In this document: positions 31,885-43,492 of the stretch, piece by piece | Layout of the letters: each line of letters opens with the position of its first letter | Position numbering within the stretch: position 1 is the stretch's first letter | Source: Lichina pygmaea | Lineage: Eukaryota; Ascomycota; Lichinomycetes; Lichinales; Lichinaceae | Length of the DNA stretch: 64,000 bases | Reading direction: 5' to 3' | NCBI GenBank assembly: GCA_963422465.1 | Contig: OY730172.1 | Coordinates: 806,001 to 870,000 of the forward strand | Made by a program: the position numbers and the translations under genes | Notes under the pieces: model-generated | Told to the model about the DNA's origin: nothing | Databases searched by the model: none | What the model saw: only the letters and a program-made list of their open reading frames with translations

Positions 31885-32676
31885 GATCTGAGTCTGGCGT
31901 CAGCTGTAGTCTGCATTCAGATTGCCGCCTTGCATGCTCACCGAGCCCTGACCACTTTCTACCTTGTCCAGCAGCCAGCTGTGCAGCGATGATGATGTTG
32001 CTATCGAAAGGAAAATTTTTGACGGCCTTGACCCAACATTCTTTCTCCTGCTACCGTATGTATGTACCGTCGGTGTGTGTACCGGTACGTATAAGTACAG
32101 TGGCTTCATATATGTCAAAAGTTATGCGACACGCCACCACTGTTAAACCCACTAGTATATCGGCACGATATCGAGCGTCAAGATCAAATTTGCTGAGGTG
32201 TTTCAACCTCTACGGTAGCGATACAGTGCATCACGATTTCCAAACGTTTCACAAGTCGTACATGTGTATGGAAGTACTTCCGTAGATGTCCCTGACTCGG
32301 TAGGCTAAGGTAGGGCGTCGTCTTCACAAGCACGACGAGAGAGCTTCATGACATGCGAGACGGGAGACTCAAGACTACTCGTACTGTACTCATACGCACT
32401 GGGTCACATGTCATGAGAACCAAAAGTACTGACCCTGCCAGCTACATCTTGAGGTGAGGTGGTGTGCAGTGGCAGGCACTGCCATGTCAGCGACAAGTCT
32501 TCCTGGTGACGTGAACCACGGTTCATACACGTACACGATATCTGGTTGCTTGCCCAGGGCACTGTACGTATGTACGTACGTAGCTATACCGTACGATGTT
32601 GAAGATCCTGACAGGCGCGCTCGAAAGATTCAACGCTCGTCGTCGCCCAGTCAGGCATGGGGCACAAGTGCAAGAC
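31885..32676. other. Intergenic, IFM1 promoter side
   Basis: It holds GTAC/TACGTA runs at 32060-32098 and 32563-32590. No coding sequence is recognised. Confidence 0.5.
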
Positions 32677-33551
32677 TCATGTCTTCTTCTTTGGCGCTCC
32701 CTTCTTTCCTCCCCCGATGGCCGCTTGGCGCTTCTTCTGCTCCCTCTCCTCCGTCTCCTTCCGCCGCTCTCGGTCCTGCGCCTCTTTCTCCTCTCGCTCG
32801 GCCTTCTTCCGCGCTGCCTCTTCCTCTCGTTTCTCTTTGATCAGGGCAAGCCTGGCGAGGTCTGCCCGGGCTTCTTCGGTCTTACCTTCGGCGTGTAGCT
32901 TCTGATATCTTTCCCGGGCCTGTTGGGCCTGGATGGCCTCGCGCTCGCGACGGGAGAGTTGGCTCGAAGAGCTCGTCTCCGCCACCGGGTTAGCGGTCGT
33001 CTGGGAGCGAGCGGACGCGGTATGGTTAGGATTGGCTGGGGCTTCGTCGTCGTCGTCCTCGGACTCGTCCTCATCCGAATCCGGAGGTAGGTCGCCTGGA
33101 GCGGCAGCCTTGCCGCTCTTCCGCGCGATGGCTGCCTCTTTGCGGGCCTTGGCCGCAGCACGGCGCTCCTCACGCGTCAGCTCGGCCTTTCCGCCCTTTC
33201 CCTTGGCAGCGCCAGAGTTTTCATCGCTATCTTCACTATCATCATCTTCATCGTCCTCGGAGGAGGATGTCTCGTCTTCTTGTTCTTTCTTATCACGTGG
33301 ATCCTAGAGTCGACCGTCAGAGACTTGGTTGACACACTCATGATACAGCTGGAAACGAGACGTACTGCCCATATACTCAATGGGTTCCCATCGGCGTCCA
33401 GAGGACGCAGATCTTTGCTGAACTTCTTCCCTCCTGCGATTTTTCGAGTGATTAGCATGTAGAATCCAGTACACGATGGTTCGTCATGTGCCTCACCTCC
33501 TCTGGTAGGTTTGCTGAACTTCCCCCCACGTCCTCTGCCACCTGGAGGCAT
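32677..33551 (-). CDS. PDAP1/HASPP28 family protein (249 aa, 3 exons)
   Basis: Exons are 33551-33497, 33433-33366 and 33303-32677, totalling 750 nt. The N-terminus is Gly/Arg-rich ([19 protein letters not shown]). A central acidic Ser/Glu/Asp region follows, then the family's signature block [19 protein letters not shown] and [20 protein letters not shown], ending in a Lys/Arg/Glu helix and KKKT. The family is named after the mammalian 28-kDa heat- and acid-stable phosphoprotein. Its molecular role is poorly defined, with RNA or PDGF association reported for the mammalian protein. The first two exons are short and were set by frame continuity. Confidence 0.88.
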
Positions 33552-34507
33552 TTCTCCGAGAGATGTTCGATTGCTTGGCGGATGTTGTGCAAGATCACTA
33601 CTTCCTGTGACGATGAAAATATTCCGCACGTATGTACCGTATCAGATAAATCAGGGTCTTGCTACCAAGGGCAGCAGGTCCAGCGGTGGTCCGAGTATCA
33701 ACGAAGAGTCCGGATGCGGGGGGAATACAGCGAACGATGGATGAGGCGACGGCCTCCCAGTGCTGCCCCACCAGGTGCCTAACCTACACCGTATTGGGCT
33801 AGAGCTCATACGTACCCCCCACCTCTGTCCTTAGTAATCACGGACCAGGCCAAAAACTGTATGATTACCGGTACGTAACAAGCCCCTGACTAAGCACAAC
33901 CGTCACCATAAGTTGTCGCACAACCGCCTACTTTGCCCAGCCACTCATATCATTCAACAATCCTCTATATTCACTCCGACTTATCCGAATACCCTGTGGA
34001 ATTCTAAGGAGGGGAAAGTAGAGGAGAGACGAACGCGAGGAGGAAAGATATCTTTCTTGTCACCCGCCGAGATCTTACCCCTTGGCTACCCAATTCATCC
34101 GTGGGAGCTTTCGAGGAAAACATTGTTGGCGGCACATCTTGCCCGTTAGAGGGAAGAGGACCGATGCGGTGGCGTGGCTATTTGAGATGGTCTGTCTGGA
34201 TATCGCACTTGACCGGATGAGGCCGGTATGGGCTTGGAGTTGACAGAGGACCGACTCAGGATCCATAGGCAGCCTGGACTTGTGATGGCCAAGGACTATA
34301 AAAGCTCCTATCTCGGTCACCTTACCGGAACGGAAGATCGATAGCCCGTGATCAGACCCCAGCAGGTCTGTGTAAGATAAAGAGTCATCGTCACTGCACC
34401 GCTTATATCAATACACTCATCATCCATCACCTTCCGCCTGCCCGCAACTCCTCATGTTCAAACCAATACTCCGCTCGGGAATTCGAATCTAAGCATCTCC
34501 CCCTTCA
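33552..34507. other. Divergent promoter region between the PDAP1 homologue and the HNH gene
   Basis: No coding sequence is recognised. A GGAATTCGAATCT string at about 34478 resembles a tRNA B box, but no tRNA fold surrounds it. Confidence 0.45.
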
Positions 34508-36001
34508 ATGCCGCCGCCATCGTCATTCCTCTTGAATCGCAAGGAAGAACAGTCGCGCGAGGAGACGGAAGCGCAGAACCACGCCGTGCTCCGCGAATGT
34601 CTCTCGGGCCCCATCGTCCAAAAGCTCGTGGCCCCTCTCTCCGGGAAGGGTAGAGCCATCGGGGTATCTGCCGCCGACCGACGCCGTCGACGCAGGCGAG
34701 CCGCTACTGGTCGCGCTGGTAGTGGTAGAGCCAATGTTGGTGGCGACCAAAGTGCTACCGGCTCCACTGCCACCGCTGAGGTCAAAGCCGAGGTCGAGGC
34801 TGGAAGAATATCTGAAGAGAGAAAAGAGCGTGAGCATGGAGGCGGAGATGATCACGATGCAGGCTCGGATGCCGTCCAGGATCTGGCCGAGTTTATCGAT
34901 GTAACTGCCCCCTTTTCTTCATCTCGTCCTTTTTCCATTTCCTGTTTCCATCTTCGCAGGGTATGCCCTCTTCTGGGGTTTGAGGGGGTTGATTCACTCT
35001 ATCAAACAAGATCAAATGATATGGATATCAGGTCTTGCTTAAAGACCCCTCTCTGTCTTTGGGGTGAAGAAAGCACCACCTGAAACCTATTCTGTCACTC
35101 TGTCAAGTGCAATGTCTCTTGTTTTAGGACTGGTCGATGGACTACCTGCCCTTCTTCAGTGACCTTTTATCCAACAAGACTCTCAATACTGCCCTCCTTC
35201 ATGCCAGTGATCATAGTTGATCCCTTTCCTTGCATTTCCAGGCCGGACGGTCCACTGTTGTCCATGCTGTACATCAGCTCTCTTTCGCTTGCCCTCTCCA
35301 GGCTCCCATTGTTTCTTTCACAGTCCCGTCCGACATTGGAGAAGGACACGTAACGATGCCCTTGTGTCGACAATCTCTTGACGCTCATGTAGTATCTAGC
35401 CACCGAGCTCTTTGCGTCCCTTCCAGGCGAACTACGTTCGTTGGACTACGAGGCTCTCGCCTCCGACCCTTCCACTCAGGAACGATACACGTCGCCGCTA
35501 CCGCGGAAAGTCCTGTGCGACCTCCTCGGGCTGGCTCCGAACACCGTAGCCGATTCCATGATCGCGTACAGGCTCCTCCCGAGCCACGATCACCTCCCCG
35601 TCTTCCTGACCGCGGTCCTGAACGACTACGTCAGTCAGGTGGTCGTACCACCGCCGAGCATCGCCCTGGCGACGCCCCTGTCGCCGTCGTCGGCCAAGGT
35701 GCAGCTCGGTGCCACACGTCCCTCGGCGTGCGAGCTGTGCGAGCGTGATTGGATCCCGTTGACGTACCATCACCTCATCCCGCGGTCGACGCACGAGAAG
35801 GTGCTCAAGCGCGGCTGGCATCCTGAACGGCGGTTGAACGCCGTCGCCTGGATCTGTCGTGCGTGTCATGACTTCGTGCATGGGATTGCGAGCAACGAGG
35901 AGCTGGCCAGGGAATGGTGGAGCCTCGACCGCATCAGAGCGCGTGAGGACACCCAGATCTGGATCGATTGGGTCGGAAGGGTGAGGTGGAAGAAACGGTA
36001 G
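34508..36001 (+). CDS. HNH nuclease-domain protein (348 aa, 3 exons)
   Basis: Proposed exons are 34508-34900, 35128-35206 and 35427-36001; phases match (0, then 1) and the total is 1047 nt. The C-terminal half carries an HNH-type motif: CELCERDW, YHHLIPRSTH, then NAVAWICRACHDFVH (C-x2-C, HH, C-x2-CH-x3-H). This domain occurs in uncharacterised proteins widespread in Pezizomycotina. The C2-C2 metal site and the catalytic-type His pair are intact. Exon 1 is Arg/Ala/Gly-rich and less certain than exons 2 and 3. The introns are long for this window (227 and 220 bp). Cellular role unknown. Confidence 0.72.
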
Positions 36002-36174
36002 CGGTGAGGCCCAGACGTAGTAGAGCCAGGATCGTGCTGTCGATTGGTGCTGGCTCTTGCATCCTGACCACGAAAAGCTCGACAGATAGACTGTGCGTAA
36101 ATTCAAGCCAAACACGTTCTATATTCGGCAACCTTTCGCGGCTACCCTAAGATACACAAGAAGTCTGGAAGCGG

Positions 36175-37515
36175 TCAAGTGCCGTAACGAGCCCCTCTTA
36201 ACAGGAGAGGAGCCACGTTCTTTGGCAGGTTGTAGCCGAACAGGCTGACGGCCCACAGGACGCCAAAGACGACAATGGGCCACAAAAGAAACTCGGTGTG
36301 ATGAAGGAACGGCAGTTCTAGACATGGAAGGGTTGGGTCAGCGGGTAAAGTGATTGAAGATCGTGAAGCCATGCTCGATGGTCGAGATATGAACCAACGT
36401 ACCGTTGTAGCCCAGAAACGTGATGACGGTGTAATAGCCAACGGCAAAGAGATACAATGAGTTGCCGAAGAATAGCGAGATCCTAAGCCAGGAAGGTCAG
36501 GCTGCGATCCGGTGCGCATCGGCCTCCGGAACAGGGTTTGGAGCCCACCAATAATGCTTTGATATTAGAGGCATAAGAACAAACTGAACGACGTAGAGAG
36601 ATGCCCAGACTGGAAAGAAGGCCCGTATCGATACCTGCGGCATATGCTCAGCTCAGTTCGACCACCTAGACCTCCGCTCTCCCGGGCGCCATCGTTCGCG
36701 AGTGACACAACATGCGCTTGGGGCGTGTCCACGCACATCGAAACAGTATCCAAACTCGAGTTGATCCGCACCGGGCGCTTGCCCGAAGAGACCCTGTCGA
36801 CGTCGTCCCGGCAGGCCTGGCACGCCGGGGCCTAGAACGCGGCCGACGAAGAAATATGCGACTGTCGAAACTAGCAGGGACGAGGCCAAAAAGTGCAGGA
36901 ACACGAAGACGAGGACCAAGCGGACGATCGCCGCCGGGGATGGCGTGTATGCGAGACCCCAGGCGAGCGCCGTCAACAGCAGGAAGAGGGCGAGGAGGTA
37001 GGTGAAGGACGGGTCAGGTCGATGCCAGGTGTTCTTGGTCTCTGCTCGGCCACGGTCACACGTGTACGATCAGTCCACGGCCGGTCGAGAAAGAGCTGAT
37101 AAGAGGGATTGGTGATCGACTGGAGGCCTACGCTTCTACCATCCCAAGTCAGACAAGAGCTCTTCCCCCTTCCAGCCAGCGCATGCGGCAGGGGGACACT
37201 GAGACGCGTACATGGTAATAGACCGCGCGGAAGACCTTCTTGGGCGCGATCAAGAGGTTGGTCATCTCCCAGATGGCCAGCTCAAAGTCCATCTGGGGGA
37301 ACTTGAACAGCCTAGTAGTGTGCCCATGGACGTGAGCCTCCTACTCTACTTGCAGCGTACAGTATCATTTCGACATGCGTGCGAGAAGCGGGTAGACCAT
37401 CGTACCGCTTGAAGAATCGAGGCATGCGTAGACCTTCTCCGCGCCCACTCGAGGTCGTCCCTCCGAAGTTCATCGGACTGCCGTGCTGCCGCGGCAGCGA
37501 GATGTGGGGATTCAT
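36175..37515 (-). CDS. GMH1: UNC-50 / Gmh1 family Golgi membrane protein (273 aa, 6 exons)
   Basis: Exons are 37515-37406, 37311-37212, 37039-36737, 36634-36549, 36482-36403 and 36317-36175, totalling 822 nt. The signature FKFPQMDFELAIWEM opens the conserved part. About five membrane spans follow, with the family blocks EFGYCFDVSIRAFFPVW, ISLFFGNSLYLFAVGYY and ITFLGYNELPFLHHTE. In yeast Gmh1 interacts with the Arf exchange factor Gea1 in the early Golgi; animal UNC-50 supports receptor trafficking. The gene converges with the HNH gene (173 bp between stops) and diverges from the SRP40 homologue. Three of five introns use GTACG donors. Confidence 0.92.
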
Positions 37516-37984
37516 GACGGCTCTGTGTCGAGCACAGCCCTATGATGCTGCTGCTGTTTCCGGGCAAGGCGGAAGTGGGAGACCCTTAAGGCGAAGGTCG
37601 GAGCGGAAGAACCATGGGCCGACCTTCGCGGAGTTCCATCACGTGACACGACCATATGATCGCTTTCAAGTATCATAAATGAAGGTTCGTTATATGTGAT
37701 TGGCAGGCTACAATCTCGGATTGACTTATGTCGTTCACTGGCTTTTAACACTTTACATCACGTGCTACGTACCCTCTCCCTGCCGACCAAACTGGGTCAT
37801 ATCGACCCAGTCCATCGCGGTGAACGATCTCAAAAGACAGCCATCTTCATTTCATTTGGACATCGAGGTCAGTAAGTTGCTTACGGTACCACAAAGCCGG
37901 GCTTCCTTGTTGGTTCTTGTCCTGCGACTGGAACCGTAGGAGGCAAGTCTTGCTGGACCTCAGTCTGCCGTCACGTCGCTCTTG
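37516..37984. promoter_or_regulatory. Divergent promoter between GMH1 and the SRP40 homologue
   Basis: The 469-bp interval holds two CACGTG-type boxes (ATCACGTGACA near 37631, ATCACGTGCT near 37757). No coding sequence is recognised. Confidence 0.5.
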
Positions 37985-39336
37985 ATGGCGAAGACCAAGC
38001 AAAAGATCAAGGCCCCTGGGCTTCTCAAACCCCACGACCCAACACCTACTGTCAATGATACAAAAAGAAAACCCTCAGTGTCACAGGCCAAGACCACGAA
38101 GGGTACTGCCAATGGATCTTCACCAGCTGTTCCCCAATGGTACGATTGGACGACCGAGTTGGTTTCGCAATTCTTGAACGACTACAAGTTTCCTGCGGCA
38201 CACAAAGCCTTCCGGAAGGAGCGAAAGGCGCGAGAGAAGGCTCTGGGTCCGCACAAAGTGTCCGAAGTGACATGGCCAAAGGCTTTGCCCGAGCTACCCT
38301 TTCTGGTGAATCTTTGGGTTTCTGGCCAACTTGGAGCTCCACTGGTGCATGATGCTGCAGGACATGACAAGAACCATGTGAGCCCGGTCAGACCTCGATG
38401 TGAAAGCCTGCGCTGATCTGGCTGGTGCAGGATGGGCTTCGAGACGAGACGCACGAAGATGATGAGGGAAGCAGTATGGAAGATCACGGTTCAGAACCGG
38501 CCACGGTTCCAACATCCCGGGCCTCAAACCCTGGACAACCGGACACCGCGGCCATCGTTTCTACCTCTGGATCTCCAGAGTCAACAGCAGACTCGGACTC
38601 GGAGCAGAGCCCAGCAGATGGCCAAACGCTACAGGGTGAGGTCAACGGGAAACGGAGTGTGAGATTCGCTACGTCTGCCGTCAGAAAGGATGCGGCTTCT
38701 ATGCCCATGGCGACACCTAGGGATGAGTTGGCCGATTCGTCCGAGTCAGAAGGTGATGCAGTCGCAAACAAACGAGCGTCTTCTTCTGCCGCTTCTTCGA
38801 GCGACGATGCGTCTTCAGAAGACGAGAAAGAGAGCCCCGCCGCCAATAAAAAAGGATTGCACGCGAAGCCGTCCGCCTCACCGCGCAAGCGCAGAAAGTC
38901 AAAGGCCAAAGACGCGGTCATAGACGGGCCGTCTTTTGCCGAGTCCGGCGCGGACCCACCAGCGCCGGTTTCCGGGCACGATGCACCTGCTACTACACCA
39001 AAGAAGCGCAAGAGGCCGCACTCGCCTCGTAGCAACGGGGCGGAGGAGGGGCCCAAGAAGGCTCGTCACTCTTCGGGCGGCGCGGACCAAGCTGCCCGCA
39101 GCAGCGGCAAAGCTCAAAATAACAGGCCGTTCCAACGGGTCGCCGCGGACGAGCCGGTGGACGAGAAGTTCCAGTCCAACGCATACGTGCCGTACGACTA
39201 CGCCGACCGCGCCCATCGGGACCTGGCGCCGACCAAGGGCAAGAACTTCACCAAGGAGAAGAACAAGAAGAAGCGAGGAAGCTATCGCGGCGGTATCATT
39301 GACGTGCACGGCAAGAAGGGCATCAAATTCGATTGA
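37985..39336 (+). CDS. SRP40: SRP40/NOPP140 family nucleolar phosphoprotein (432 aa, 2 exons)
   Basis: Exons are 37985-38377 and 38431-39336. The N-terminus holds a LisH-like helix pair (LVSQFLNDYKFPAAHKAF). The centre is Ser/Glu/Asp/Lys-rich with many likely CK2 sites. The C-terminus is the SRP40_C domain (PFQRVAADEP, then AHRDLAPTKGKNFTKEKNKK and a RGSYRGG motif). Family members are nucleolar chaperones for box C/D and H/ACA snoRNPs and for polymerase I. The 53-bp intron has a GTGAGC donor and joins HDKNH to DGLRDE. Confidence 0.93.
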
Positions 39337-42300
39337 TTGATCGAAAGAATGCCCAGGAAGCTCAAAAGAGGAAGATATGAGGTGCCGTCGTCGCCGTCAC
39401 GGTGCTTGGATCCACACTTCCGATGAACGTCAGATGCCAGAGCTTTGTTAGCCCGCCATCTGCCTCTTTTCCTGCTGCTTCTTCTTCTCCTCCCGGTAGC
39501 TCCACACCCGACTTGGTCCCATGAGGAATGAAAAAAACAAGAATTAGTTGCGTTGCACTTTCTTGCTCCTTGAGTAAGATGATTCCACTATTGTACTGTC
39601 CTTGGACATGAAGATATAGAACGCGTACTAGGTGTCAGTAAAGCAGATGGTGGTCACGACAAGCTGACACAAGACTTGTAAGATATACTGGGAGGTTACA
39701 CACTGTAGGACCTAGATAGAAGCTGTAGATTGGCAAATGCTTGAGTGTTGTTAGAGTCACCTTTGCCCGTCATCATCATCATCATCATCACTATCCATCT
39801 CTCACCATCTCTCACCATCTCATGAATTTCACCGAGAAATTTCGTCCGCCTTCTATCCAATCCTCCGTACGAGTACGTACCTCGTACTGTATGGTCTGTA
39901 GATGGATTGGTCAGCGCTGTAAGATGCCAGTCTCCAGACCTGCGAGCCTCTCACGTGACCTAGACGTATTTAGGCAATCTCCGACAAGTCCTCGACGATC
40001 GGTTTAGCCGCCGCCAGCTTAGTTGCAGCACCAGGTCATTCTGGAGTGCATTCCAGCTCCAGCCTCAGCTATAGCTTCAGCTACGGTACTTCGCGCGAGG
40101 GGTACGTTACGTACAGCTTCTTGATTTGTTTTCCGACACACCACCCACCACGCCCCTTCCTTGGCGTCCTTGGCCGCCGCCACGTGTATGAGTAGGAATA
40201 TAGCCGTAGACGGCTGGAGGTGTGGAGGGCGCAAAGCTGTGATAAAAAACTTAGACTCGCACCCGAAACTACGAGTACTGTGTAGATGCCGGCCAGTAGT
40301 GCGTCTCACTATTTCAAAACTCAAGCCATGGCGCTCCAAGCAAAGTCTGCTGGGGACGTCTCGAGGACTCGAATATCATGATCGGCGAGCATACCCGTAG
40401 TACGTATCGTACTTCCGTACTTACAGTACGAGGTGCGTAAGGAAGTACGTTATCTGGCCTTACTTTCGGTGGCTTGCGGCTGATGAGACGCAAGACGCAG
40501 ACATGAAAATCCCTCCACCATCTCCTGTGAATCTGTGGTGAGATGGCATACACTGCGCCACTAGCACACTTGGGTCGAGAGATCGTCTTGATACGATATC
40601 TCGTAGCTGGTGCTGTGGGTCCATGAAGACTGAAGCCTACAGCACAATCACAGCGCCACGCTGGTTTTTCAGACACATCAGCAGTGCTGAGGTGAGCCAT
40701 ACCTTGTGCTCTGTACGTTCGTACCAAACAGCAAGACTGGCGATCAGACACCTTGATATAGAATGTCGGCGTCCACAGCATCAACCGTGGTAGATATCAC
40801 GTACCACCAACCGTCGCACTTGAGCAAAATCCCCCATGCCAATCCCAAGTCTCATCTCCAACGAGGCAGGCATGAGCAGCGTATACGACCGTGGCATTAT
40901 ACCTTCTGAGCTCATGTTGTCGTAGGGACGACGTGCTTACAGGAAGTTTTATGAGGATAGCCACCGCAGCAGATGTGCCTGGTGCTCAAAAGGCCTTACG
41001 AAACGGTCGTCGATTAGTTGGCAACACAAGTTGCTCATGTAGCAGTACAAAGTTCTGTTGCAGTCAAGGCTTCCAAGAAACAGTTGTTGTTTCTTGGTGG
41101 ATCTCGATTTTCAAGGCTTGCTCTCTCCTGGCACCCGCTCTTTGAAGTCGCTCTTGGTCTGTTGAACGATACCCACGAGTACGAGGGTACGTTCAAGAGG
41201 AAGAGGAGTACACATGCAGGAAAGTCTCGGTTTTCTTTGGCTTGATCAATTCTTCAACCAATAAGCGTCCTAGATCAGAGTCAATGTTCTCGACCTTCGT
41301 TCTTCTCCATGAGTGGAGCGTTGACAAAAATGAGCGAATAGGGCAAGACCCCCGACCTGAGAGAAAGTCGTTACAATTCTTACGTACGATGATTCTCTTT
41401 TGGGAGATGTTCTCACTTCTGTTCATGACTACAGTACATACGTACGTAAGGTTCGTACTGTGCCCTCATACGTGCAAGTACAAAGAATGCTGCAACCATG
41501 CAACGATGGCAAGTAGCCGAGTCTTGCCTCAAACACTCCATCGCATCGCTTCAGATCTGGAGGACCTTTCGTCTACGGTACTGTACGGACGTGGTGATCT
41601 CGGAGCTTTGAGCAGTCGATGATCGAATTGGGTTGACGCCCGCTTCCAGCCGCACGCCACCGTCTCACCTTCAAAAGGCACAGCTCAACCGTCTCGGGGG
41701 CCCGACACAGGCGATCTGCTCTGGCGGTCAGGGATTGCGACTTATGGCCTCGCACCTAAGTCGAAAGAGACGAAGACCGGCAGCCAAGCAAGGGGGAGAA
41801 GAGAGGAGAGGAGGAGGATGGATGGATGGATGGATGGACGTCCATGGTAGAGCCTCAAGGAGGATTTTCTTGAACCACCCTACTCTTTGGACAGGCGAGT
41901 TAATTCCATCTGAAACGCAATTGTCGTTCGCGTCCTCGGCTGTTCGAGCACGGCGCACCCAACGTCGTCGTGCTCTCGTTGTTCCATTCTCTCTTGGGAA
42001 TGAGCTCATCTCCTTCCTGCTGCAGCCCATCTCGATTCCTGCCAAGGCTGCAGTAGTACGTATGTGCATACGTCGTCCGAAGGGCTCTACATCGTACTTA
42101 CGTACGTACGTATGTCCATATGTACGTTTATTCGCACTTCTTCAACCATCGCTCTGTCGAGATCCCTCGCAGTTGCACGTAGGTACGTACGCGCCATGCG
42201 ATCCGTACCTACTTACGTTCCATACGTACTCATACGTATTACCGTTCTTTGCCGCTGCGGCGCAGCCGTGGCTGTTCTTCTTCCCTCTTCCTTGGCGTTA

Positions 42301-43492
42301 GCCTTGCCCCTGAACACGGCTCGGGAGGGCCGGGGGGGGGGCCGTTCGTAGGAACGAATGACTTTGTCCGCATCAGGCCCCAAGTGCTGCTACCGGACCG
42401 ACTAGGATTCCCTTGCGGCAAAAGCCCACGCGGTGGCACGACAGAGAGATCGAGTTGATCCAGGCCGGCCTTGCTGGCTTTGCCTCGAAGTTACAGACAG
42501 GTACGGAAGTACAAACGTACATAGTACGTACAGCGCCGTGTGTGGGGCCGGGGGGGGGGGGGGGGGGTAGTGCCATGTGCCACGGACGACGGTCGTGATG
42601 GTGGAGGGGTAACTTAAGTTAAGATACTCTATGGCCTGACCCCGGCATACCACTGTAGCAGACGAGAGGGAGCATCGGCCGAGACGCGCCTGACAGGCAC
42701 GACAGCTTCCTGGTGCAGGACGCAGTACACACGCTCAGGACGTACGTATGTACGGCCCAGCACGAGAGCGGCGATGCAAGGCCCAGATCTGACTTGATAT
42801 GCCCATGAGACGCGATCGCGCAGCTCAGTAGTTTCATAGACAGACGAGACGTAATACTCCGACATTCCTCCAGTCGCGTTCCCCCCCCCATTCTCCTCGG
42901 CCGAACATGCGCAGCCTGGGTGACGCGTGACGACGACAGCGTACTGGCAGAGGGAAGCCGCCAAGACTCGACGGGACACCCATACCCATCCGTACAGTAG
43001 CTCTACGTACAGTACGAACAAGCTCGCAAGAGACAGACACGACGGGGCTCCGTCCCGGCGAAGAGGCTTTTGTTCTGATTCTCGACGGTCCAGTGTCGTT
43101 GTGAAAAGAAGACCCTCTTCCCTCCCGTCCTCGTCCTCGTCCTCGTCCTCGTCCACGTTCCCGCCGGCCGGGAGAGCTACGGTAGCGTCGAGATGACAGC
43201 GTCACGACCAACACGACTGCGCCGGTGCGTGACGAACAAGCGCCGCTGAAGGGACGGCCGGAAGGAAGAAGCTGCGTTCAAGAAGGGGCCCGCCAGGGAA
43301 GGGAGAGAAGCCGTGTCCGTGCCCGGTCCCCCGTTCAAGTCGTCCTCAGGCGGAAAGACACAACTAAGTTCGCCGGCGGGGGAAAGAACGGCCGCTGGGA
43401 GTTGCCCAACCTTGGCGGAACGGTCGAAGGGAGGGGGGAGAGCGTGGGTCGCGCGCCTTTCTCGCTTCCGCCGATACAGGAGAAGGGAAGCC
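39337..43492. other. 4.1-kb gene-free region upstream of the SEC7-PH gene
   Basis: I find no conserved coding sequence on either strand. It contains dense GTAC/TACGTA runs (39867-39892, 40398-40450, 42055-42115, 42180-42240, 42505-42535), a (GATG)n patch near 41818-41837, G(18) at 42550-42567, and a GTCCTC hexanucleotide repeat at about 43129-43155 just before the gene. The right-hand part is probably promoter and 5' leader of the SEC7-PH gene. Confidence 0.5.
42550..42567 (+). repeat. Homopolymer G(18)
   Basis: Eighteen consecutive G are visible, preceded by GGGGCC, in non-coding DNA. The run may form a G-quadruplex and is prone to sequencing error. Confidence 0.85.

Noticed and set aside
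34478-34492. tRNA B-box-like string
   Set aside because: No A box or cloverleaf can be drawn around it. I found no tRNA or rRNA gene in the window.
41633-42301. 222-codon frame in the large gene-free region
   Set aside because: It is low complexity, includes a translated GATG repeat and GTAC runs, and has no recognisable motif.
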